64,000 nucleotides of DNA from Pegea sp. RAD2-039 (GCA_034620365.1 JAQGEQ010000162.1:403023-467022); one strand, 5' to 3'. Counted from the first letter of the stretch, positions 1 through 12,049 are shown. The notes: generated by a model from the sequence alone, not told the origin. Program-made: numbers and translations.

Positions 1-986
1 AAATTTAAACACTTTAATATTTTAATCAGATTAGAAAGTGATTTAGAGTCAATGCTTTTCTTGACAATTTGAAGAAAAAACCATGAGACAGTTATTATGT
101 TTAGATACGCTAACAGTTGTATGCTAGTTGATCATGTGATCAGCTAATGTTGTGTTTATAGTTGCAAGATTTTTATCTTTACCATAGTAGTCTGATGATT
201 TCTATAGCGCCTCTACTGGTTACTATTGTTTTGGTCGTTATGCTTCGTTGCTTACAAATGATTTCTGTGTCACGTGGTTAACACTTGTTTACAAAAACAG
301 CTTCATTTGCTTTGCCTGAAATAAACGAGTGTTTACAAGATTTTGTTGCAATCGAAGCAGCGTTTTCGGGTTGATGAAACTTCTGATGTTGATGACATCA
401 GCAATTAAGTCACTATTCAAAAAAAAAGCTTAGAGAAGAGTTTTACATCAACAATGTACTGGGACTAGAAGAAACACTAATGATATCACTAGTGGAGAGT
501 GCTAGAACTTGTTGTAGAATGTTTTAAAAGTCTTCAGTTGTTCTAGAGATGTTAACTTCCAATTTTAATTCAGAAACTATTAAAAAAAATTGTTAATGAC
601 TCATATAGAGGTTTAGAAATTAAGAAACTAAATCACAAAACATGAAATCATATCTGTTACTGAAACAGAATATAGTTGTATATTTTTAAACGTTTATAAG
701 AATGTTTCTTTTATCTAAACCTAAATACTGTAGTTGAAGATTTACTTAAAGTAATTGTCTTGTTTGTTTTGATTACGAATAACAGAAACAATTTAAAGGC
801 CTTTGCGGCAGTTTAAGTTTAAAAGAACTTGATCTATAAAAAAGAAAGAAAGCAATTTATTTTGTAGTAAGCAAATCAGTTAGCAATTACAGAAGAGTTT
901 GATTATAGAAAAAAATTGGAAATTTTGAACTTTTATACTTGCTTATCGTTAACTTCAGCAAAGTAACTGACAAAAAGATAACTTAC

Positions 987-1121
987 AACAAAGAGTGGTG
1001 CTCCTGGTTTCATTTTAGGGAAATAAACTCTCAAAGCTCTCATAATTCTTATCAAAAATAGTTCATTAAAAACCTCAAAAAGAGATAAAATACCCTCACT
1101 ATCCAAGTCTGATATACCAAT
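987..1121 (-). CDS. Candidate 45-codon internal exon of an unrecognised gene (R1 copy 1)
   Basis: On the minus strand an AG acceptor just before 1121 and a consensus donor (GTAAGT) just after 987 bracket exactly 45 open codons, phase 0 at both ends. The product contains the stretches ISDLDSEG, FEVFNELF and FPKMKPGAPLFV. The same exon is found at 15727-15861 and 32490-32356 with identical length, and at 27362-27487 with a 9-base in-frame deletion; all four copies stay open with many amino-acid changes. The acidic start (DLDSE) followed by a hydrophobic helix resembles the repeat exons of block R4. A downstream exon may be the short one near 835 that reaches a stop within a few codons. I do not recognise the family. 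Its coding status rests on the splice sites, the open frame and conservation of length modulo three. Confidence 0.5.
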
Positions 1122-1509
1122 CTTACAAGCAATTTGATTATTTTAACAAGTAGCACCGACTTGAAGATTTTGCATGATAATAACATCAAGTATCTATCCA
1201 CCGACTTGGAATCCAAAGTAAGACTCTCTCGTATGGCTTACAAGCAACAAATGCAAAAATATGTTTAAAGTTAGTTGATAAATACTTTGAAAACTGATCA
1301 AAGATGATCTTACAAATATTTGAAAGACTAAAGATAATTATTTCAAAAGCTTCATCTCACCAACAAGACTTTATGAAACGACTTCACGAGAAACGCTGAC
1401 AAAAAATTTCAAAAACACAAAATTGATAATAATATGATTTTATTAAACATTTTCTTCAATATAGAAGAAGTGAAACAGAAAATCGAGTTGAGAATAAAGT
1501 TGTCTTATA

Positions 1510-1587
1510 ATTAAAATAAAAACTTCCCAATTAGTCTTTGCTTTCTCGTTTTTGTTATCAAAGCCATCTTTGAAGATTTACAAAACA
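1510..1587 (-). CDS. Candidate short exon or small ORF, basic (R1 copy 1)
   Basis: A minus-strand ATG opens 25 codons starting MFCKSSKMALITKTRKQRL and ending in TAA. Copies in the 16.3 kb and 32.9 kb versions of R1 keep the same ATG, length and stop with a few residue changes. No family is recognised, and it may be an exon of the same minus-strand gene as 987-1121. The evidence is only a conserved short open frame. Confidence 0.25.
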
Positions 1588-2423
1588 TTGTTGCACCTAA
1601 AAATTAGTAGATGACATCAACATACTTTTGATTCTACAAATCTTGTTTTATAAAAGATACACAAAAGTTGTAAAATACTATTTTTGATAAACAATAATCT
1701 GTAAAACGTTAGACTACTTTTACACTGATTATTTTTAATCATTATTTCAAATGAGATAAAACAAACCGAATGAGAGTTTCTCCTAGTATTTCAGTTCTTA
1801 CATCAGCAACATACTCTTCAGTAATAACAAATTCTTTTGAATTCTGAGCCTTCAATTAATTATAGTTTGTTTAAGCTATTGCAATATTCGAGAGAAGTTT
1901 TTCCCTGTGATTACTCATAAATTGTTAATTACAATTTAATAAGATGTAAAGTAAAAAACATTTATATGCAACCACAAGGTCGAAGATAAATGCAGGCAAT
2001 AGAATGCTATAAAGATAAACTTGTCGATTTGATAAAAATGTTTGTGATTAAATCATCCGATCTTAAATTATATTTTAAGTGAAACCATATATACCTTTTT
2101 ATTTTTAATATTCATTTTAAAAATATTGAAATTGCACTAAACTTTCTTTCTGATTTTTATTGATAAGAATCTAACATCTATTTTGAATTTGTTTTTAAAT
2201 TATAAGAAATGAAACAATATTCTAAACGTCAATTTTAAAAGAGCTGAGAATGTTTCAATAAACTATTCTATAATTAAATATGTATATTTCTAGATATTAA
2301 GTTTGTATATAAATATTTTGTAGTTTGTATTTATATGTATACCAAATAGTTAAAGTTGTTTGTATTAAGTTTGACAACAAAAGTGTTTTTTTAACAAATG
2401 TATATTTATACAAAACTTAAATA

Positions 2424-3817
2424 ATGTCGAGTTCTACTATTTCTTTATACAGACTAAGTGATTCAGTGATTACAACTTATTTCCTTTTACTTGACATGTA
2501 TTCTAACATATAGTATGCTCCTAATACTCCAGAAAAATACCAAAACTCATTATGTTTGTATCAGAACAGGGTAAGTATTTCTTTTTGTTTATTAGAATTT
2601 ATCTGTTATCTTCAAAATTTTACTTTTTATTTGTAGCCATTGGCAAATGATCCATCACAATATATAGTTCATCATCGACCCAACTTGTTTGACTTTATGA
2701 CTTCTTATGGAGGAATAACTAGAGAAGGTAATTAAAATTGTCGATAGTAAATTACTTTATAGCATTATGCTTATTTATATTTTTGCCTAAATAAATGAGA
2801 TAAGGTTTGATTGTGACAAATCTCGAAGATAACAATGTTTTAACCTTTAAAATAAAATTCAAATACTTCAAATTTGGTATAAGTAGCCAGAAAACAAAAT
2901 TTAGCAAAAGAAAGTACTCAGAAAAATAATTAACTGCGCATTAAAGTGACTTAGATAGAAAATTTTAGATTTAAATCATTTTGTTTTTGACAGAATATTT
3001 CAATCTTCGTGAAGAAAGCGTCCAGAAACAATTAAAGTTGAAATATAAAAGTAACAGTCAACAATTTGTTGATGAAGATGATGAGGATTTGGTTGTAAAT
3101 GTTTCTGGTATTAGTTACAAAGGTGACATTGAAGATGTTTTTGAGGAAGAAGAAAAAATTAAAGGTTCAAATATAAATCTATTAAAGATCTTATTTATAA
3201 TTGCTACGAACAAGCATAAAATATCTAATAATCAAAGTAACTGCAAACACAAACTTATTATTAATCAGCAGTAACTTTTTCTAACATAAATTATTCAAAA
3301 CGAGAAAAATAATTTGGAAAAACAACCGGAAAAAGTGATAAAAATTAATTTTGTTTTTAAACAAAAATATAAATGAACTTGATTTATAAATAATTTGTTT
3401 GCAGCTGAAGTCTTAAAAGAGTCAGGTGAGGAGGATCTTAAAGATTATGAAGACTTCGTGTCACATTTAAGCAGGAAACGAAAATTCCCAGGTGGCCAAA
3501 GTGAAAACACTTTACACAAATTTAACCTCAGCCGACCTATACCAATTAGTGATCTAAAGAAAACTCACGATTGTAAGATTTGCGGAAAGTCTTTTTCCTT
3601 TTATCGTAATTTACGAACACATATACTTACTGTTCATGAAAAAGAAAGACGTTTCGGCTGCTCATTATGTGGAAGTTCTTTTGGACAAAAAGTTACCCTC
3701 ATACGTCATATACAATCTGCTCATCAACATGCAAACTACGAATGCCAAATATGTAAGAAATCATACTCTTATGATACTAACTTACGTAGGCACATTCGAA
3801 CTGTGCATCAAAAGTAG
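2424..3817 (+). CDS. Three-finger C2H2 zinc-finger protein, five exons
   Basis: The spliced model is exons 2424-2465, 2514-2570, 2637-2727, 2994-3164 and 3405-3817. These join in phase to 258 codons (257 residues and a TAG). The exon 2 donor (AGG/GTAAGT) is strong and the later acceptors are good; the 48-base first intron, with CTAAC just before its AG, is the least certain. Three C2H2 fingers sit at the C-terminus with ligands C177/C180/H193/H198, C206/C209/H222/H227 and C234/C237/H250/H255, all with the usual 12-residue and 4-residue spacing. The middle is acidic (residues about 80-120). The protein is probably a nuclear DNA- or RNA-binding factor; its target is unknown. Degenerate relatives lie at 51715-53300 and 59387-61657. 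Without the first intron, the frame from 2424 would hit an in-frame TAG at 2511. Confidence 0.75.
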
Positions 3818-4589
3818 AAAAATGTTCTTAAATATTAATTAAACGGTATAACAAAAGTCTCTTAGATACTCATTTGCTATAAAGTGTTGTTCTGGCTTCT
3901 AATTTACTTGAAACCTGATCAGTAACTTTTAAAGTTTTTTTTTCACGTTTTCTTCACCTCTCAAGTATCAGATAACAAATGTGTTGATGTTTTTGGTGTT
4001 TTTGAAATAAAAATTTGATTTACTCAAAATTGTTGTGCTATCTAAAATTAGTAACATTTAGATGTATGAACTTATATATAAAAGATTTTGAATATGTAAC
4101 AATATTTACTTATAAACAGAGATGATCGGTTTGTTTTATGAACAAATATAATTTATTCAATTTAAAGCTAGAAACAAACTAAACCATAACTTTGCTGCTT
4201 TTTATTTTTATCATCAAAATTATCGGTTTATTTGTAAAAATTCAAAATTATGAAAATTTTCTTGCAATAAGAGAGAGATTCAATTTGTTGGGAATTCGCT
4301 TCGTAATTTGAACTAATCTTTTTCCATTTGAAAATTATTACATTGGAACTAGAAGGTTGTTCCTAGAAGAAATAAAATAAATTTGTTATTGTTTACATTC
4401 AAGAGCAGCAGACGTAAAAGAAATCACAAATATTTCCAATAAACGTGTAGTCTATCTAGATCAGAAAAGTCAATTGGTAGTTTTCAATACTAAGAGGACC
4501 ATCAGTCTTGCAAAGCAATGATGTCACGATCATTTGACTTCGAAAAAAACAGAAAATTTGCCTCATGTAGGAATTGCAAAAGTGTGGTA
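3818..4589. other. Non-coding interval after the zinc-finger gene
   Basis: I see no open frame with credible splice sites. An AATAAA-like signal lies near 4005 (GAAATAAAAATT), which could end the zinc-finger transcript. Confidence 0.4.
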
Positions 4590-4595
4590 CACAAC

Positions 4596-4799
4596 TGCGC
4601 ATGCGCACACTTTAACCACGTGGTTTTCGTTGCGTCACGTTGTGGTATCCGTTTTATATGATCAGAAAAACAAAGCTGTCGTTGAAATGTGACGTCATTT
4701 GAAAATTAAATCATTTTGAATTAAATAATGACATCATTAAAGTGAGAATCACACAAACAAGTTGGAGTTCAAAATAACAACAAGAATTAGAAATTGAAG
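4596..4799 (+). promoter_or_regulatory. Promoter-like cluster: NRF-1-type palindrome, E-box palindrome, CRE, then a probable untranslated first exon
   Basis: TGCGCATGCGCA (4596-4607) matches the NRF-1 consensus, AACCACGTGGTT (4614-4625) is a 12-base palindrome around a CACGTG E-box, and TGACGTCA (4690-4697) is a perfect CRE. This is a conspicuous GC- and CpG-containing island in very AT-rich DNA. A donor at 4800 (GAAG/GTAAAATAAG) follows with no ATG-initiated frame, which fits a 5' untranslated exon. An acceptor at 6898 just before the ATG at 6918 would then link it to the downstream gene. That link is inference. The cluster is repeated at 62436-62537. Confidence 0.5.
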
Positions 4800-6898
4800 G
4801 TAAAATAAGTAAATAGCATTCCACAAAAAAGAGTAAATTGAAATTGTAGATTCTTCGACTAGCTCATATTTGCGCTAGATACTTAAAACCACGAATGATA
4901 AGTACCTGAAACTTTCAAAATAACCCACCATTACTCTAATCACTTTTTCTTTCAGGTGGATTGAAAAATTAGTTCTAATATCCTTGCCTTTGATGTTGTT
5001 ATTTGTCATTTAATATCAAAACTAAAAAATCTATTATATGGAAACTTTGAGATAGATAATCAAAATGAAATATTTTGTATTTTAGTATATTTAGGATATC
5101 ATTTGTACATTCTTTATATTTCTCAAAAATGTGTAGAAAAGACTCAAACTTGATACAAAAAACTTTACTGAAGTACTAATTTAGCAGTTTTTTAAACAAA
5201 ATTTTTTTTATAGTTTATTTTCAATTAAACACTGTTATCAGATGGTTAGTCCTACAAAAATTCATAAAGGAATTTGTTTGTCATAAATATATTTTGTTTG
5301 TTTTTTTGTTTTTCAGTTTAGTATTTACAACATTTCCAAATTGTTTATATTTTTAAAAGTTTGTAGAAAAATTTCGGAATTAATTAAAGAAACTCTACTT
5401 AATTTGTAAGTTATCAGTTTTTAAAACAAATTTATTTTATAGATTATTTTCAATTAAAAACTGTTATCAGATGGTTATTCTTACAAAAATTTGCAATTCA
5501 TGAGTGATTTCTACTTTTGATAATGAAAAAAAAACATAATTATCTAAAAATTTGATGAAAAGTTAAACAATTTTTCTGGGAAATAAATATATTATGATAT
5601 TTTTAGTTTATAAAATAAACCAATCATTTTGATAAGAATCAATGACTCGTGATAAGATTAATTATATATCTAAGAAGCTTTCACTTTAAATCGAGAGACT
5701 TATTACGTCATACAAAATATTAGATTTAACTTAGTCTGCTTATTTATAACTCTTAAATCTTTCTAAAAACTGCTTTAAAACGAAAACCAAAACATTGAAT
5801 ATATCAAACAAGAGGCTATAATCTGTTTTCAGCCACTTCAAATATATAAATTTAACAATTTGTTCCATATTCACTTTGAGACGTTCTAATGTGATTTTCA
5901 AACAAATAATATTTTATTTTATTTATTTGTTACAATAAATGCAAAGGAAGGTGCCTGAAGAGAACACCTCTCGCTGACACACATTCTCAAAAATAACATC
6001 TGTTATGTTAAAAATTTAAAATCTATAGATGTAACACATGACATTTCAGTAGTTTTCAATGTATATAACAGTGAACAATTACAAATAATTAGTTGAATTT
6101 TTCTTAAGAACCTACTTCTGGTTGTTAATACAGAATGTATTATTACGTAAAGTTCGTAGCTAATGATGTTATATACTCATTTATTACGTAAATAAGTACA
6201 TTTTCGTTTGAATGTTTAGTATGAAATAACAATAGCTCTTATAAATGAACATTATAAAAAAAATAAGTAATTAAAATATAATACTTAAATATTCAATTGT
6301 ACTTATATCTAGCTTTAAAGCTATTGGTAAGCAATGATCAATTTATGATTCATAAGCAAAAACTGTGTGAACATTTTTTTTTTCAATTTGTGTGATTACA
6401 AATTAAAATCGAAATTTAGAACTATTCTCAAAGAAAATAAAATAAGCAACAAAAACTACTTAAATTGTTTAGGTGAGAATTGTATCGGTTCAAAAATCAT
6501 TTGTATTTTTAAGCTTTTATCTTTTTATTTATTTTTAAAAAGTAGATTAACAATCAATTGAAAATTTATAGTTTTTACTTTTAGTTTAGTTTATCATTAT
6601 TAAAAGTTCAGTTTTGTTAAAGCTGAAATGATTTATTAGAATTTTCTTATAAGCGACGATCAATTTCGATCTAAAATCAGACAGAATTAAGCTTAAGGCT
6701 AAATAAGTCATACTCTGATTTTGTAGATGCAAGACAAAAAAAGCTAGAAAATGAAAAAAGCAAAAATCCAAAGCTAATAAACATTTTCAAAATGATTTAA
6801 AGTCACTTAGCTTTTCCACTATTTACTTTTTACCTTCGACTTGGTAAGTTACAGATTGTTCCAATCATCTGTTGAAGAACCTATTTAATTTGTATCAG
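4800..6898. other. Probable long first intron or intergenic DNA
   Basis: AT-rich sequence with no convincing exon. It contains two related stretches around 5170-5250 and 5400-5480, each carrying a CTGTTATCAGATGGTTA-like motif, which suggests a small local duplication about 240 bases apart. Confidence 0.4.
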
Positions 6899-6917
6899 AT
6901 ATTTGTATGTTAGTAGA

Positions 6918-7813
6918 ATGGAGTCATATTACAACAACATCGGTTCGTTTGTAATTTTGAAATTCGTTTGTATTTTTTTTTTTGGATTTTTCAAACAGAT
7001 ACTGATGAAACTCAACCACTTTTGACAGATGATCAAGAAGTTGAAGTTGACGAAGTTGAAACAGTCAAGGATCTCTTTACAGCACTATATGGTATTATTT
7101 CTTTTATACTTTTGAAAAAAGCTAATATTTTGTCATATTCGATTAAGCTAAAACTTATGATGATATAAAATATGTAACAGATGATGTCAATAATGATGAA
7201 GTTGAAGAAATAGCAGAAGGTTACAATACCATAGATAACCAGCTGGAACCTATTAATGAAAAGAAATTTGAAGAAGAAAGGACTAAGACTAACAGCCCAA
7301 AAGGTAAAAAAGATTTAATTTTAAGGAAACTAGAAAGTTGTCAGTCTATAGTTGTGGCTGATAGTGAGTAGATATCTGAAAAAGGAAATCTCTATCTCAT
7401 AAACGAAACTAATATTAGATTTTATTAATGTTTTGTAATCTTGTAGATCTATTATCAGATGAAGACAGTTTTCTGGAATCATATGATTATATGAAAGACT
7501 TCTTGAAAGGATCTGAAGGCTATTACGTACCTCCAAAAAATCAAAAAGAAAAATTCGAACCAATAATTAATAAACGTGGTGAGAAAGTTAACAACTTATT
7601 GCTTGCTTGTAAAGAAGTAATTTTATTTTAATGAATTGTAATTATTTTAAATTTCTGTCAACTGATGTTAATTTAACAATTGTTGCTGAAATTTTAGAAT
7701 CTCACAAAAGAAAAAGTTTTGTTGCCAAAGTAGGAAAACTTTTCAAGATGCAGAGTTGTTGGAATCCAGAACACCCTGACATGAAAGATGATGATGATAA
7801 GAACAAACTGTAA
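6918..7813 (+). CDS. Acidic 173-residue protein of unknown function, five exons
   Basis: Exons 6918-6942, 6999-7091, 7148-7303, 7447-7578 and 7698-7813 join in phase (phase 1 at the first three junctions; each ends with G before GT) to 174 codons including the stop. All junctions are GT-AG and the introns are 56, 56, 143 and 119 bases. The protein starts MESYYNNIDTDETQPLL and is rich in Asp and Glu through residue 90. It has a conserved-looking segment with YYVPPKNQKEKFEP and a basic patch SHKRKSFVAKVGKLFKM before an acidic Asp-rich end. There is no signal peptide, membrane segment or known domain. Upstream it may be driven by the 4.6 kb promoter-like cluster. The coding model is well supported by phase; the function is unknown. 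Confidence 0.7.
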
Positions 7814-7889
7814 AATTTCCTTTTTAATTTAAACTAAATAAGTTTTTTTAATAGTTTCATTTTTACTTTCTGTTTTACTTTTAAATGTA

Positions 7890-7895
7890 AATAAA
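7890..7895 (+). terminator. AATAAA polyadenylation signal
   Basis: AATAAA followed by a T-rich run lies 77 bases after the stop of the acidic-protein gene, the expected place for its cleavage and polyadenylation signal. Confidence 0.6.
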
Positions 7896-9575
7896 GTTTT
7901 TTTAATAAGATTTTTAAAAAAATAAGGATGTTGATTGCAAATAAATTGATGATGATTTCTTTGAATAAATTGAAAAGAAGTTGTTTAAATTTGTTGTTTT
8001 TGATATTTTACAGACAGATAATAAAGTCTTGTTTTTTTGAATATACTAATTTTATGAAAATTTTCAAAGAAATTATTTCTATCAACTTAGAAATATTTGA
8101 ATTGCTTTAATTCTATACTTGAGGAAACAGTTGGGTAGTAAAGCTGCAGCGATTCTGATAATATCTTATATAAATACAACTAAATAGAAATGTAATTAGT
8201 TGTAAGACTTATTAATTTAGGTTTAAAACTATATTTGCTTATATGGTAAAGAAGCTTACATAACTGAAACCTTTATTTATTGAATTAATTTTAAATAAAA
8301 TAGTTATATTCTCACTTTTTATTAGATAGTGTCACTAAATTGCAGCTTAATGATGACGTTAAAACATTTATCTTTAACTTTAGAAATATTGCAAATAGTT
8401 TTACTGAGCAAAATTCTCAGCAAAGTAAATTTCAATTTTTAATTTTTATCAAAAATTTTCGTATGTCTACTTTTGATTTTACTTTTGATAACACGTCACT
8501 GATGGTAACTATAGTTTTCCTCGTCACTCATCACTGCCCACACACATATAAAGTCACGTAGTTACAAATTCTTCACGTACACATTTTCTGCTGTGTTAGA
8601 TCATTTCTCTCCGTCAAGTTTTACATTTTACTTTAGTTTAGGTATTTTTTTTCTTTTATATTTATTAACAACGGTGTAAATTCTTCAGTTTGACTTCATC
8701 ACCTTATTTTTCAATTTTCTACTATTATCCTAATAAATACAATTTAAGTGATTTTGATTATATGTTGAGACGTCAGTTGTTCAACTGTTTTATTCTTATA
8801 CTTTATTTTTTGTAACTTTTAGCTGTGGGGTTTATAAGTCATTACTATGTTCCAAGTTTTTAAATGACGTAAATTCAGCTGCGGTATTATTTTTTTTACT
8901 TTCAATTATATGCAGTTAATTTATATTGTCTTCACCTTATAAGCAAGTATAGTTTATTATCTGTAATCATGCATTCAATAATTATGTAAATAAAAATAAA
9001 GTAAATATGATAAAAGATTTATGGAATTATGGGAAATATTTTTAAATACCAAATCAACACTTAACTAAAGTTTACTAATTGAATGAAAAGTTGCATAGAA
9101 TTTGTTGAAAAAGCAAATGTTTGAATGTTTATTATAAGTTAGATAAATTATTTTTATCTATTTTTTTGATAAAAGTATTCAACTTATTTCTTAATATTTT
9201 TTCTGATTTCCAAATTGAATTATTTTCAAACTGAAAAGTAAAAATTGTTTTTTTGATTTTTTTCATTTCTTTTAAAAAATTTATTATTGGGTTTTAAAAT
9301 TTTGTAAACTTAATTGGGAATTTTTAATTTATTTTTAAACAATAATCAGCAATTCTAATATATTCTTTGCAGGTTAAAATTATTTGAGTAAATTTATACA
9401 AAAATACTATTCAAACAACAATCTACAACATTTTAAAACAAAATATCATAAATAAATGCCTCTTTTAGCTCAGCAAAAATGTAGTAATATTTGTGCTTTC
9501 AAAACTTTATTTAACACTAATGTAGAAAACATGTTTTTCTTTAAAGGTCAACAAAATAATTTTCCTTTATATTAG
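7896..9575. other. No gene recognised
   Basis: AT-rich DNA without a frame that has both coding character and splice signals. Upstream exons of the gene ending at 9906 should lie here or further left, but I could not identify them. Confidence 0.4.
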
Positions 9576-9906
9576 ATTTTATCCGAGAAAGTGTCTTGAA
9601 CAATTTCAGATAAGTAATACCTTCACTGTGGAAACATTGAAGAATATTTTGGCTGCATACTATAAACATCCTAAGGACGAATTAGCATTAGTTCTCAAAA
9701 GAACTACTGAAACTGGTGAGCGACCTCCTAATGGAAATATGTTCACTAAGCTGACAAATGATAAAGCTCGGTTGAGTTCTTATGGTATAGTTGAAAATGA
9801 TTTAATTCTTTGTTTTGATACGGTTTACAAGCCACGAGAATTTAACCCTGAAGCTGCTATCGACTACGAGCAAGGTCGACGAATGGAACACCTAATGTAC
9901 AAATAG
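9576..9906 (+). CDS. Terminal exon with a ubiquitin-like fold character
   Basis: After a pyrimidine-rich acceptor (TATATTAG at 9568-9575) the frame is open for about 110 codons to TAG at 9904-9906; an alternative acceptor at 9609 would give 99 residues. The order of features is that of a ubiquitin-like domain: FTVETLKNILAAYY (strand plus helix), then LALVLKR, then LSSYGIVENDLILCFD (the short helix or turn and last strand). The tail is EFNPEAAIDYEQGRR. The pattern, especially SYGI-x-END, is reminiscent of the ubiquitin-like domains of tubulin-binding cofactors B and E, but a specific identity is not established. No ATG fits the start, so this is the 3' exon of a gene whose other exons I could not find, or an isolated exon. 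Confidence 0.55.
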
Positions 9907-11295
9907 TATTAATCAAATGTTTAACCTGAAAAAACTTGAAAATGTTTGTCTACAGTTTATTGTTTTCTACAATTTACTTATTGATATAATTATTGATATT
10001 TTTATGATAACATTTTTCATTTTTTCTAATCTATTTTAACTATAAGAAGCTATGTGTAAACTTTGTAAAATCTTCAACTGTTTTAGGTTTTGTTTGCGCT
10101 CTAATAAGCCATTGACAGAAAACTAATAACACTAAGCTTTTTATTAGTTAGATAGATTAAAAACTAATTGAGATTTTGCAAGTAGACAAAAAAAATTACA
10201 TTTGTTGTTCAAAATTATATGATTCTCAATTATTCCTAGTTTTAATAATAAGTTATATAATAATATAATCTACTCGGCCGAGAACAGTCATGTTGTAAGA
10301 CACTGTACAAAATTGTAGAGTTTTATTGTTTTCCATTATCCAACTCTTTAAAGTTAGGCCTTTATCAGTTTGTTGGATATTTTTATTGTAAAAGTCAATC
10401 CAATAACAACTACTCATGTAAAATATAGATTTTTAGTACATTTAATTAAGGTTATCTGGGAAAGTTTTTAATATAAAAATGAAAATTATGAAATTTCTAC
10501 TTTTGCAGTATCTGCATTTTAATATAACATTATAAAATAACTTTTTTATGCTTTATGAAACAATTCGTAGAGTTTTCGAAACATTAATAAAATTTAATTT
10601 AGTGTTTTTTCGAGTAGCAACAAATCGTTTCTTTCCAGAATTATTAATTTTTGAAGTTTACATTATTGATATAGTTTGGGCTGCCAAAATTTTTATTAAT
10701 TATCATATATAATGTATTAAAAAATAAACTGCTTAAAATTTAAATTAAGATTAACTGTTCCTTTATTATTCTCTGTTTAAATCATTTACAATTAAAGGTC
10801 ACATTTAAGACAAATAATATTCAACTAACTGCTACTATTTTTGGTCTTTTTCTGATTCAATGTAGATATCAAATTTCCTTTAAGTGTGTTGACCGATAAA
10901 AATCAAAATATTTCGTCACATAACCGTGGTAACAGTATTATCAAAAGTGCTTAGAGAACGTAGGTATGAGGTTACCATAGAAACTTAAATATCAGTAGTT
11001 GGAAACTCTGTGACATAAAATATTGTCTTTTACAAACAATATTAGCAGGTTATTTTGCCGAGTTAGTAAGGACTGGTAAAGTTTAACAAAATAGAGAATT
11101 TCAGAAGTTACTAGTTGGGTACAAAAAAATAAGAAACGAAGTAACTAAAAAGTTTTGGTTTTATGGGAGATTAGAAAGGTGTCAGCCAGCAAAAAGCTTG
11201 AAAATAGAGACAACCTCAGGAAAAAAGATTCCTGGAACAATTTGGCTAGAAGATTGCTGAAAAATGAATTCATGGCTGCATTTGAAGGGTCAATA
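9907..11295. other. Mostly non-coding; one weak coding-like fragment
   Basis: No complete gene is seen. A plus-strand frame around 11160-11290 (with RDNLRKKDSWNNLARRL) has protein-like composition and follows an AG, but it has no second copy and no partner exon. It then runs into block R2, so I leave it as an unproven exon remnant. Confidence 0.3.
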
Positions 11296-12049
11296 AAAAA
11301 GTCTTTTCAAACTTCTCTATCTTCCATCTTGAAAAGTTTTGTACATTTTACAATTTTTGATTTTATCTCTGAAGTTGTGTTTTGTAACTCACACTTGTTC
11401 ATTGAGAATGCATAAAAGAAAGATCAAAATTTTTGTTTGAATAACTTTAATATAAATTATTTTCATTAATTATTTGTTATTCTTTTAACTGCATGATTAT
11501 AGTTTCTTTTTATATATTTCCATAATTATCAACAACTAGATTACAAACACATACAAAAATTCAACATGATTGTATTGCTCTTATTATTGATTCTTTAGGT
11601 TAATTGTTTAATGCAGTCTATTTGCTCAAAAAGTTTGCTTCTCAGATACATCTTTGAATTCCTTGTTTTACAATTCCTTGTTCACTTTACAATTCTCTAT
11701 TTAATTTCTAACACTGATTTCGTCAAAAAACAGAAATTAAATTTTTGTCATATTCGGATAAATATGGAAAACTTGTTACATTTTGTAAACTAAAAGAAAT
11801 CGACCCTCAAAATAATTATTTATTTAATCAAAATGGAAAATTGCATTTTGCATTGTTTAAAAGCGTTGTTTACTTTTGTTATACTAAAGTTGTGATTTTT
11901 TAAAAGTCTGAATTTACAAAGGTAAAAATAATTGCAAAATTTAATAGATAATTTTAATCAAATTTTGTAAAATAGAAAAAGAAATGGGTCCAATCTTATT
12001 GGTTAGGCTGTGACACTTGTTTAGATGTACTGATGGGGATATAGAATAT

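Larger units (their letters stand above)
1..2050. repeat. Duplicated block R1, copy 1 (cut by window start)
   Basis: This stretch matches 14500-16465, 26150-27600, 31090-33440 and 57060-58020 over most of its length, with scattered substitutions and small indels. It begins inside the block, because the other copies have about 200 to 300 further matching bases on their left. The longest match is to the 31-33 kb copy, which stays collinear to about 2040. The block contains a near-palindrome of two TGATCA half-sites at 129-142 and a minus-strand exon candidate at 987-1121. I saw no transposase, reverse transcriptase or terminal inverted repeats, so I treat it as segmentally duplicated gene-bearing DNA rather than a known transposon. 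Confidence 0.85.
3704..6165. repeat. Left copy of a 2.46-kb duplication (partner 61537-64000)
   Basis: From within the last zinc-finger exon to about 6165, the sequence matches 61537-64000 nearly base for base with scattered substitutions and small indels. The partner runs off the window end, so the true duplication is longer. It includes the zinc-finger 3' end and the promoter-like region at 4.6 kb. Confidence 0.95.

Noticed and set aside
360-410. AN1-type zinc finger exon on the minus strand (STRKRCFDCNK)
   Set aside because: Only the first two cysteines fit; the rest of the AN1 pattern is not found downstream, and one copy has lost a cysteine.
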